Below are positions 50,684 to 57,291 of a DNA stretch of 57,291 bases, piece by piece; the stretch's first letter is position 1; every line of letters begins with the position of its first letter. Source of the DNA: Ciceribacter sp. T2.26MG-112.2 (lineage in GTDB: Bacteria; Pseudomonadota; Alphaproteobacteria; Rhizobiales; Rhizobiaceae). A program made the position numbers and the translations under genes. The notes under the pieces are model-generated. The model saw only the letters and a program-made list of their open reading frames with translations. It searched no databases and was not told the origin of the DNA. The stretch lies in contig NZ_UEYQ01000022.1 of NCBI RefSeq assembly GCF_900492205.1, positions 1 through 57,291 of the forward strand. Reading direction: 5' to 3'.

Positions 50684-51751
50684 TCAGGCATCCGCCGGGC
50701 GGACCGGCAGTCGCCGCGACAGGCGCCGCCGCTTGGCCTGCGTCTTCGCCTCGATGACGTTGTCGAGGAACTGCTTCGTCGCAGCCTGCCAGGTATAGCC
50801 TTCGGCGAGGTGGCGTGCCTCTTCGCGCGATCGATTGAGCGCGGAAAGGCAGGCCTTGCCGAGATCCTCGTCCAGCGCGCCGGCGCCGCTCGCCGCGGGG
50901 ATGATGTCGGCAGGGCCGGTGACCGGATAGGCGGCGACCGGGATGCCGGAGGCGAGCGCCTCCAGGATGGTGTTGCCGAAGGTATCGGTCTTCGATGGGA
51001 AGACGAAGACATCCGCCTCGGCATAGGCCCTGGCCAGCTCCTCGCCGAATTTCACGCCGGTGAAATGCACGTCCGGATAGCGGGCCTGAAGATCGGCGCG
51101 GGCCGGGCCGTCGCCGACAACGACCTTGGAGCCCGGCAGGTCGAGATCGAGGAAGGCGGGCAGGTTCTTCTCCACCGCGACGCGGCCGACCGTCATGAAG
51201 ATCGGACGGGTGAGGCCGAACGGTTTTTCGCTCTGCGGCCGCGGATGGAAAAGCGAAAGATCGATGCCGCGGCTCCACAGGCACAGATTGGCAATGCCCT
51301 TGGCCGTGAGCTCCCGCCTGAGGCTCTCCGTCGCCACCATGCAGGCGCCGCCGCGATTGTGGAACCAGCGCACATAGGCATAGAGCCAGGAGAGCGGCAC
51401 GGGCACGCGGGTGCGCACATATTCGGGAAAGCGGGTGTGGTAGCTCGTCGAGAACGGCATGTGCTTCTTCAGGCACCAACGCCGCGCCATAAGCCCGAGC
51501 GGGCCCTCGGTGGCGATGTGCATGAAGTCGGGCTTTTCCGCCTCGATCCGGCGGGCGATCTGGCCGTAGGTGGCGAGCGACAGGCGGATTTCCGGATAGG
51601 TCGGCATGGGGATGCTGCGAAACGGCTGGGGCGTGATCATCGCCACCTCGTAGCCCATGGCCGCCAGTTCGCGGTTGGTGGTCTCGATCGAGCGGACGAC
51701 GCCGTTAACCTGCGGGTGCCAGGCATCGGTGACGATCATGATCTTGGGCAT
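50684..51751 (-). CDS. Family GT4 glycosyltransferase
   Basis: A 355-residue GT-B glycosyltransferase. The N-terminal domain begins KIMIVTDAWHPQVNGVVRSI (3-22), the sequence typical of the SqdX/MgtA-like group. The donor-binding motif is DVFVFPSKTDTFGNTILEAL (about 249-268), with the EX7E pattern, and VGRVAVEKNLPAFL (about 188). In Agrobacterium a related enzyme makes glucosyl- and glucuronosyl-diacylglycerol under phosphate limitation; that role is possible. ATG 51751 fits the conserved start; the frame is open to 51793. It converges on der with an 18-base gap. Confidence 0.88.
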   Translation of the reverse strand: MPKIMIVTDAWHPQVNGVVRSIETTNRELAAMGYEVAMITPQPFRSIPMPTYPEIRLSLATYGQIARRIEAEKPDFMHIATEGPLGLMARRWCLKKHMPFSTSYHTRFPEYVRTRVPVPLSWLYAYVRWFHNRGGACMVATESLRRELTAKGIANLCLWSRGIDLSLFHPRPQSEKPFGLTRPIFMTVGRVAVEKNLPAFLDLDLPGSKVVVGDGPARADLQARYPDVHFTGVKFGEELARAYAEADVFVFPSKTDTFGNTILEALASGIPVAAYPVTGPADIIPAASGAGALDEDLGKACLSALNRSREEARHLAEGYTWQAATKQFLDNVIEAKTQAKRRRLSRRLPVRPADA

Positions 51752-52052
51752 GGCGTGGTCGCTGTTCTCTCGGGTTGCGGGCCGGCGGCGCATCGCCGTT
51801 TGCCCGCGTCGCGTCCCCTTGGAAGCCCGCGAGCGCGGGGAGGGCCTCGGGACTCAAAAGGTGCCCTCATCGTTCAGGGCCGTTATGGGCGGGCAATGTT
51901 ACAACCGCATGTCAGGCCCGTGACGCAGGAGGAGGGGTGGCCGGGCTTGCTGCATCTCTTGTCGGCGACGCGATTTCTGCCCTCGCCTCCGGCGCGGCTT
52001 GGCCTATATTCGCAGGCGCACCCACCGTTTTCCCATCCCCCAAGGAGCGCGC
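51752..52052. other. Divergent region between glycosyltransferase and alpha-glucosidase
   Basis: About 300 bases with no credible gene. It must hold two promoters. GC-rich palindromes such as GCCCGCGAGCGCGGGGAGGGC (51826-51846) are seen but have no recognised function. Confidence 0.4.
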
Positions 52053-53717
52053 ATGACGAAGAGCCCGGCCAAGGCCAAGCCCCAGAAGAGCAATGCGGAC
52101 TGGTGGCGCGGCGCCGTCATCTACCAGGTCTATCCGCGCTCCTTCCAGGACACAGACGGCGACGGGATCGGCGACCTCAAGGGCGTGACGGAACGGCTGC
52201 CCTACATCGCCTCCCTCGGCGTCGACGCCATCTGGCTTTCGCCCTTCTTCACCTCGCCGATGGCCGACATGGGCTATGACGTTTCCGATTATTGCGACGT
52301 CGACCCGATGTTCGGCACGCTTGCCGATTTCGACGCGATGATGGCCGAGGCCCATCGTCTGGGCTTGAAAGTCATCATCGACCAGGTGCTGTCGCATACC
52401 TCCGACCAGCATCCATGGTTCAAGGAGAGCCGGGCGAGCCGCGACAATCCCAAGGCCGACTGGTACGTCTGGGCCGCCGCCAAGCCGGACGGCACAGCGC
52501 CGAACAACTGGCTCTCGGTGTTCGGCGGCCCCGCCTGGGAGTGGGACGGGGTGCGCAAGCAATATTACATGCACAATTTCCTCGCCTCGCAGCCGGACCT
52601 CAACTTCCACAACCGAGACGTCCAGCAGGCGCTGCTCGACACGGTCAGGTTCTGGCTGGAGCGCGGCGTCGACGGCTTCCGCCTCGATACTGTGAACTAT
52701 TATGTCCACGACAAGGAACTGCGCGACAACCCGGCGCATGTGCCCGACAGCGAGGAGGCGGGGCTCGATGCGCCGGACGTCAATCCCTACGGCATGCAGA
52801 GCCATCTCTACGATAAGACCCAGCCGGAGAATATCGGCTTCCTCAAGCGGTTCCGCGCGCTTCTCGACCAGTATGACGGCCGCACCTCGGTCGGCGAAGT
52901 GGGCGACGGGGCGCGCTCGCTGAAGACGGTGGCGGCCTATACCGCCGGCGGCGACAAGCTGCACATGTGCTACACATTCGATCTGCTTGGTCCGGACTTC
53001 ACGCCGAACCACATTCGCCATTGCGTCGACGCCTTTCACAATTCCGTCGCCGACGGCTGGGTGTGCTGGGCCTTTTCCAACCATGACGTCAACCGCCATG
53101 TCAGCCGGTTTGCCCAGAACGGCGAGGAGCGGGAAGCGGTGGCCAAGATCGCCATCAGCGTGCTTTCGACGCTGCGCGGTTCGATCTGCCTCTACCAGGG
53201 CGAGGAACTGGGACTGCCGGAGGCGGAACTCCAATTCGAGGACCTGACCGACCCCTACGGTATCCGCTTCTGGCCGGCCTTCAAGGGGAGGGACGGGTGC
53301 CGCACCCCGATGCCCTGGGCTTCGGCAAAGCCGCATGCCGGCTTCACCACGGCGGCCAAGGCCTGGCTCAGGGTGCCGGCCGACCATGCCGTCCTTGCGG
53401 TCGACACGCAGGACGGCAGGGAAGGCTCGGTGCTCGAGCACTACCGCCAGACGCTCGCCTTCCGCAAGGCGCATGCAGCCCTCACCGACGGCGACATGGA
53501 ATTCCTCGATCTCGACGAGGATGTGCTCGCCTTCACCCGCAAGAAAGGCGAGGACCGGCTGCTCTTCGTCTTCAACCTGAGGCGCGGTCCGCAGGAGGTG
53601 AAGCTGCCGCCGCGAATCGCGATCAAGGAACTGGTCGGCATGCCCGGCCTTTCCGGCAGCCTGGTCGATGGCGTGGTGCTGGTCGAGGCGCTGGACGGCT
53701 TTTGCGCGCGGATCTGA
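52053..53717 (+). CDS. GH13 alpha-glucosidase
   Basis: A 554-residue cytosolic enzyme. The start WWRGAVIYQVYPRSFQDTDG (20-39) is typical of oligo-1,6-/alpha-glucosidases. Conserved GH13 regions are: I DQVLSHTSDQHPWF (about 111-124), II DGFRLDTVNYY with nucleophile Asp (about 212), III TSVGEVGDG with the acid/base Glu (about 281) and IV FSNHDVNRH (about 346). It resembles the rhizobial AglA that takes up sucrose, trehalose or maltose products, but no sugar transporter is adjacent. AAGGAG lies six bases before the ATG. Confidence 0.92.
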   Translation: MTKSPAKAKPQKSNADWWRGAVIYQVYPRSFQDTDGDGIGDLKGVTERLPYIASLGVDAIWLSPFFTSPMADMGYDVSDYCDVDPMFGTLADFDAMMAEAHRLGLKVIIDQVLSHTSDQHPWFKESRASRDNPKADWYVWAAAKPDGTAPNNWLSVFGGPAWEWDGVRKQYYMHNFLASQPDLNFHNRDVQQALLDTVRFWLERGVDGFRLDTVNYYVHDKELRDNPAHVPDSEEAGLDAPDVNPYGMQSHLYDKTQPENIGFLKRFRALLDQYDGRTSVGEVGDGARSLKTVAAYTAGGDKLHMCYTFDLLGPDFTPNHIRHCVDAFHNSVADGWVCWAFSNHDVNRHVSRFAQNGEEREAVAKIAISVLSTLRGSICLYQGEELGLPEAELQFEDLTDPYGIRFWPAFKGRDGCRTPMPWASAKPHAGFTTAAKAWLRVPADHAVLAVDTQDGREGSVLEHYRQTLAFRKAHAALTDGDMEFLDLDEDVLAFTRKKGEDRLLFVFNLRRGPQEVKLPPRIAIKELVGMPGLSGSLVDGVVLVEALDGFCARI

Positions 53718-53720
53718 GGA

Positions 53721-53981
53721 TCAGGCGGCCGGGCGATTGATTGTCCGGTCGCTCCGCCCCGCAATCAGGCCTGCAATCGATATGTCTTCGTCCAGGGAGT
53801 CCCAGTGTATGCCGCCGGCGCTGAGTTCATATGAGAGTCGCTGCGCCGTCGTCGCCATCAAGAGTTTGGGAAACCACGCAAGTGGTATGCCCAGCACACG
53901 ACCGTCATCGAGCGACACCCACATGGTGTCGTTGTCAAACCGAACCTCAGTCGCCGAAATAATCACGCCAAGCCTCTGCAA
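53721..53981 (-). CDS. DUF2442 protein
   Basis: An 86-residue small protein with the DUF2442 core: ISATEVRFDNDTMWVSLDDG (9-28) and GIPLAWFPKLLMATTAQRL (31-49), then IHWDSLDEDISIAGLIAG. DUF2442 genes often accompany DUF4160 genes as predicted toxin-antitoxin or nucleic-acid-binding pairs. The frame opens at 53981, 35 bases inside the DUF4160 gene; a GTG at 53966 may be the real start. It is the last of three minus-strand genes after the potassium channel. Confidence 0.85.
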   Translation of the reverse strand: MQRLGVIISATEVRFDNDTMWVSLDDGRVLGIPLAWFPKLLMATTAQRLSYELSAGGIHWDSLDEDISIAGLIAGRSDRTINRPAA

Positions 53982-54192
53982 TCAGAACGCGGTGAGTGAA
54001 GACAATGCGAAGGATAGCAGATTGGTCCTTGCTGTTGAAGCCTTTGCTCTCTGCCACGCCGATCGTCGGTTCGAGCCAGATTTTCGCCTCGGAACCGGCT
54101 TTGCGAACATGGATGTGGATCGGTTCGCGGGGATCTCCCTCGTTCGAATAAAAGAAGAAGATGTAGCCGTCGAGGCGAAGCATGACAGGCAT
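53947..54192 (-). CDS. DUF4160 protein
   Basis: An 81-residue protein with the DUF4160 core: MLRLDGYIFFFYSNEGDP (4-21), EPIHIHVRKAGSEAKIWLEP (about 23-42) and a C-terminal AEAWRDYFG. The histidine pair in IHIHV is the family hallmark. ATG 54192 starts the domain; a longer frame to 54291 would lie in the channel gene. It is followed by DUF2442 with an overlap and sits 14 bases behind the potassium channel gene. No biochemical role is established. Confidence 0.88.
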   Translation of the reverse strand: MPVMLRLDGYIFFFYSNEGDPREPIHIHVRKAGSEAKIWLEPTIGVAESKGFNSKDQSAILRIVFTHRVLIAEAWRDYFGD

Positions 54193-54206
54193 GGCATCCG
54201 CCTCTC

Positions 54207-54986
54207 TCAGAGCCCTTCGTCGGGGATGTTGAGGATATGGCCGCAGGCCTTGCAGTGGACGGCGTCGGCATCGTGCCGCTGCAGGCCGCATTCGGGGCAG
54301 GGGAAGGTGACCTTGTAGGGCCGCACGATCGCCTGGGCGAGGCGGACGAAGAGCGAAATGCCGATGATCATGGTGACGATCGAGGTCAGCTTGCCGAACG
54401 TGCCGGGCAGGGTGATGTCGCCGAATCCTGTGGTCGTCACGGTGGCCACGGTGAAATAGAAGGCGTCGATGAAGCCGGTGCCGGCATCCTCGCGGTAGAA
54501 GAAGAAGGTGTAGACGAAGCCCGTCACCAGGAAGAGGAAGACGAACAGGTTAATGAAGGCGGTGACGACATCGACCTGTTCACGCAGGCCGAGGCGCCGC
54601 AGCATCAGCTTGAAGACCGGCCGCTGAGCGACCGCCCAGATGCGGGCGACGCGCAGGAAGCCGAAGTTGAAAAGCCATTGCGGGAAAAGCAGGGTGCAAA
54701 GGACGAAGAGGTCCACCCAGACGATCGGCTTTGCAAACATGCGCCGTGTCGAGGATGAGATCGTCCACTGCGCGAACAACTCGGCGCCGATCCAGAAGGC
54801 GATCAGATAGTCGATGACCAGATAGCTCGGCCGGTCGCGCAGGTAGGGACCGGCGAGGAAGAAGGCGATGATGGCAAGATCGATCACCATCAGCGCGAAC
54901 TGGAACCGGATCGCTGCCGTGTCCTGGCCGAAATAGAGGCGGGCGAGGCGCTGTCGGAGGCTCAGAGCGATTTCGGCAGGGGGCAT
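54207..54986 (-). CDS. Six-helix potassium channel with C-terminal zinc ribbon
   Basis: A 259-residue voltage-gated-type channel. Helices S1-S4 cover about 28-125, with an S4-like FGFLRVARIWAV. S5 is at about 142-163 (TAFINLFVFLFLVTGFVYT), the pore is AFYFTVATVTTTGFGDITLP (about 176-195; GFGD variant of the filter) and S6 is TSIVTMIIGISLFVRLAQAI. The cytosolic tail is a four-cysteine zinc ribbon, CPECG...CKACGH (about 229-252). It may sense voltage or bind nucleic acid or ligand through the ribbon. It is followed closely by DUF4160 and DUF2442. Confidence 0.9.
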   Translation of the reverse strand: MPPAEIALSLRQRLARLYFGQDTAAIRFQFALMVIDLAIIAFFLAGPYLRDRPSYLVIDYLIAFWIGAELFAQWTISSSTRRMFAKPIVWVDLFVLCTLLFPQWLFNFGFLRVARIWAVAQRPVFKLMLRRLGLREQVDVVTAFINLFVFLFLVTGFVYTFFFYREDAGTGFIDAFYFTVATVTTTGFGDITLPGTFGKLTSIVTMIIGISLFVRLAQAIVRPYKVTFPCPECGLQRHDADAVHCKACGHILNIPDEGL

Positions 54987-55060
54987 CGAGGTTTCCTAAT
55001 AGTGGTAGCGGCATAGGACGACAGCCAAAGGGCTAGTCGGCAGTGTCACACAAATTTGGG

Positions 55061-55304
55061 CTAGCCCGTCAACTTGTCATAGTCGGCATGGGAACCGATC
55101 CAGAACCATACGAGGTCGTCGCCGGTCCGGACGGCGAGCGCCCGATAGGCGATCCCGACGCGGGCGGACCATAGTTTGCCGATTTGCTTGAAATGCAACG
55201 AGGGATGATAGGGATCGGCCTTCAGCCTTTCGAAGTTCCCGCCATATGGTCTCCGGCAGTGCATCGTAGCAGGCCCGGAATTCGGCGGTGGCGTGATGGT
55301 TCAC
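55061..55304 (-). pseudogene. Frameshifted ParE/RelE-family toxin
   Basis: The GTG at 55304 opens MNHHATAEFRACYDALPETI, the typical N-terminus of a ParE/RelE-superfamily toxin. The conserved remainder, NFERLKADPYHPSLHFKQIG and YRALAVRTGDDLVWFWIGSH, is read in another frame ending at 55061. Between the Ile and Asn codons, which in intact relatives are about six codons apart, only seven bases remain, implying an 11-base deletion. The toxin is therefore probably dead. Its start overlaps the antitoxin stop by four bases (GTGA). Confidence 0.8.
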
Positions 55305-55501
55305 AGCGGTCTGCTGTCCCCCTTGCGGAAAGCGGCGAGAGCAGCGTCGGCGAGGGCGTCCAGCTTTCCGCTTGCCGAATCCCTCTCGATGCGCCGGTCC
55401 CAGCGGTCGGCGATCAGTTCTTCGAACCAGCGGGCGAAGGCATCGAACTCCTCCGGCGGCAGGTCGCGGACGAACTTCTCGATCTGTTCCAGTTTCGTCA
55501 T
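55301..55501 (-). CDS. Antitoxin-like protein paired with the broken ParE toxin
   Basis: A 66-residue acidic helical protein: MTKLEQIEKFVRDLPPEEFD, then AFARWFEELIADRWDRRIER and LDALADAALAAFRKG. The layout is typical of small antitoxins encoded directly upstream of ParE-like toxins (LPPEEFxxFxxWFxEL pattern). It is intact while its partner is frameshifted. The frame is open to 55558, but the ATG at 55501 begins the conserved part. Confidence 0.82.
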   Translation of the reverse strand: MTKLEQIEKFVRDLPPEEFDAFARWFEELIADRWDRRIERDSASGKLDALADAALAAFRKGDSRPL

Positions 55502-55554
55502 GTGCGTCTCCATCCCGTTCAAGATAGTGCGTGTGGCGCGCACTGCCAAGCGGC

Positions 55555-57249
55555 TCACCCGATCAGCCGGAACTTGTCGACGTCGACCATGCCCTTGTCG
55601 GAGATCTTCAGGTGGGGGATGACCGGCAGCGGCAGGAAGGCGACCTGGAGGAAGGGTTCGGTGAGCGTGGTGCCGAGGGCATAGGCCGCCTGGCGCAGGT
55701 CGTGCAGCGTGTCGCGCACCACCTCGAAGGGCTCCAGGCTCATCAGGCCGGCGACGGGCAGGGCGATCTCGCCGGTGACGTGTCCGTCCTCGACGACGAC
55801 GAAGCCGCCCTTGATCTCGCCGAGGCGATTGGCGGCCATCGCCATGTCGTCCTCCGAGACGCCGACCACGCAGATGTTGTGGCTGTCATGGCCGACGGTC
55901 GAGGCGATCGCGCCCTTCTTCAGGCCAAAACCCTGGACGAAGCCGTTGGCATGGTTGCCGTTCTTGCCGTGGCGCTCGATGACGGCGACCTTGATGATGT
56001 CGCGGTCGAGATCGACGGTGGTCTGGTTGCCGTTCGAGGGCAGGCGGAAGCGGCGGTATTCGGTGATGATCTTGCCCGGCAGCACACCCATGACCGGGGT
56101 CTCGCCCTCGGTGACCGGAACGCCGAAATCGGCGCCCTTGACATGCCGCGCCTTGACGCTGTCGAGGCCGACGGGGGCGACGGTCTCGCGGGTCGCGAAC
56201 AACGCGTCGGTGACGCACCGGCCGGCACAGAAGACCATCTTGGCCTTGCAGTTTTCCAGGCTGTCGATGACGACGAGGTCGGCGCGCCAGCCGGGGGCGA
56301 CGAGGCCGCGGTCGCGCAGGCCGAAGGCGCGGGCCGCCGAGATCGAGGCGGCGCGGTAGACGGCGATCGGCGCGACGCCATGGGCGATGGCGGTGCGGAT
56401 CATGTAGTCGAGATGGCCTTCCTCGGCGATGTCGAGCGGATTGCGGTCGTCGGTGCAGAGCGCGAGGAAAGGCGAGAGCCGCTCGGTCAGGATCGGCATC
56501 AGGGCGTGCAGGTCCTTCGATACCGAGCCCTCGCGCACCAGGATGTGCATGCCCTTGCGGATCTTCTCCATGGCTTCCGGCACATTGGTGCATTCGTGGT
56601 CGGTGCGGATGCGAGGGGAGAGATAGCCGTTGAGATCACGGCCGGACAGCAGCGGCGAATGGCCGTCGATATGGCCGTCCTGGAAGGCTTCGAGCTTGGC
56701 CAGGCAGATCGGATCCTTGTGGATCACGCCGGGAAAATTCATGAATTCGGCAAGGCCGATCACCTTGGGATGGTGGCGGAAGGGCAGGAGCCGTTCGATC
56801 GGCAGATCGGCGCCGGAGGTTTCCAGATGGGTCGCCGGCACGCAGGAGGAAAGCTGGACGCGGATGTCCATGATCGTCCGTTCGGCCGAATCGAGGAAGA
56901 ACTGGATGCCTTCGGTGCCCAGCACGTTGGCGATCTCGTGCGGGTCGCAGATCACGGTGGTGACGCCATAGGGCAGGACGCAGCGGTCGAATTCGTGGGG
57001 CGTGACGAGCGACGATTCGATGTGCAGATGGGTGTCGATGAAGCCCGGCACGACGATCTTGCCGGAAATGTCGATTTCCTCGCGACCCTCATAGGCTTCG
57101 CCGGTGCCGACGATGGTGTCGCCGCAGAGCGCGATGTCGGAGGAGACGAGATCGCCGGTGACAAGATCGAAGAAGCGCCCGTTTTTCAGCACGATGTCGG
57201 CGGGGATGCGGCCCATGCCCTGGTCGATGCGGTTTTCCAAGGTGCTCAT
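55555..57249 (-). CDS. ade: Adenine deaminase
   Basis: A 564-residue two-domain amidohydrolase. Motifs: [20 protein letters not shown] (about 48-67, metal His pair and Glu), [16 protein letters not shown] (about 94-109), [15 protein letters not shown] (about 197-211), [10 protein letters not shown] (about 267), and in the C-terminal domain [16 protein letters not shown] (about 455-470), the signature of adenine deaminases rather than other family members. It converts adenine to hypoxanthine and ammonia. It feeds xanthine dehydrogenase and so belongs functionally with the purine genes 15-35 kb away. Confidence 0.95.
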   Translation of the reverse strand: MSTLENRIDQGMGRIPADIVLKNGRFFDLVTGDLVSSDIALCGDTIVGTGEAYEGREEIDISGKIVVPGFIDTHLHIESSLVTPHEFDRCVLPYGVTTVICDPHEIANVLGTEGIQFFLDSAERTIMDIRVQLSSCVPATHLETSGADLPIERLLPFRHHPKVIGLAEFMNFPGVIHKDPICLAKLEAFQDGHIDGHSPLLSGRDLNGYLSPRIRTDHECTNVPEAMEKIRKGMHILVREGSVSKDLHALMPILTERLSPFLALCTDDRNPLDIAEEGHLDYMIRTAIAHGVAPIAVYRAASISAARAFGLRDRGLVAPGWRADLVVIDSLENCKAKMVFCAGRCVTDALFATRETVAPVGLDSVKARHVKGADFGVPVTEGETPVMGVLPGKIITEYRRFRLPSNGNQTTVDLDRDIIKVAVIERHGKNGNHANGFVQGFGLKKGAIASTVGHDSHNICVVGVSEDDMAMAANRLGEIKGGFVVVEDGHVTGEIALPVAGLMSLEPFEVVRDTLHDLRQAAYALGTTLTEPFLQVAFLPLPVIPHLKISDKGMVDVDKFRLIG

Positions 57250-57291
57250 GCGCGGTCACTCCGATTCCGGTTCAAGGGGAGTGTAGCGGGC

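Overview
The window is GC-rich DNA from an alphaproteobacterium, almost certainly a member of the Rhizobiaceae (Rhizobium/Agrobacterium/Ensifer/Shinella type). The evidence is gene content: glnII beside a divergent gstI-like gene, a bdhA-xdhA-xdhB order, a BacA/SbmA transporter, FMN- and cytochrome-linked purine breakdown enzymes, and RIME-like intergenic palindromes. Several of these genes (glnII, bdhA-xdh, bacA, der/engA and a single tRNA-Arg(CCG)) are carried in Sinorhizobium meliloti on pSymB, and engA plus tRNA-Arg were reported to have moved there from the chromosome as one block. Here tRNA-Arg(CCG) and der lie 47 kb apart beside a cysD-like gene, so the window may show the ancestral arrangement. 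It contains no plasmid replication or transfer genes.

Layout. 1-3.7 kb: start of a cysD/nodP-like gene, a divergent sulfotransferase, a thioesterase, tRNA-Arg(CCG), a MarR regulator and a J-domain-like protein. 3.8-7.0 kb: a minus-strand operon of circularly permuted ATP-grasp, alpha-E and transglutaminase-like proteins, a widespread trio of unknown product. 7.4-14.4 kb: DMT permease, DEAD-box helicase, then PepSY protein/response regulator/histidine kinase/phosphatase, divergent from a second PepSY protein with cytochrome b561. 14.7-20.7 kb: a very large multi-PAS hybrid kinase, then mnmD and an MnmC1-like oxidase sharing a start site on opposite strands.

20.8-41.2 kb is a purine salvage and catabolism region. 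puuE, uraD, alc, allA and uraH are on the plus strand; puuD, guaD and bdhA-xdhA-xdhB-(methyltransferase)-xdhC are on the minus strand; adenine deaminase lies at 55.6-57.2 kb. Together they run adenine/guanine to hypoxanthine/xanthine to urate to 5-hydroxyisourate to OHCU to allantoin to allantoate to ureidoglycolate to glyoxylate plus urea. gstI-glnII, with a sigma-54 promoter and two tandem NtrC-like boxes, and a MntA/HepT toxin-antitoxin pair sit inside this region. Inverted RIME-like copies flank the puuD-xdh half.

41.4-57.3 kb: an LLM flavoprotein, methionine aminopeptidase, MFS permease, BacA-like peptide transporter, secreted polysaccharide deacetylase, NnrU-family membrane protein, the TPR-der pair, a GT4 glycosyltransferase, a GH13 alpha-glucosidase, a six-TM potassium channel with DUF4160/DUF2442 genes, a ParE-type toxin remnant with its antitoxin, and adenine deaminase. 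No CRISPR array, rRNA, prophage or intact insertion sequence was seen.
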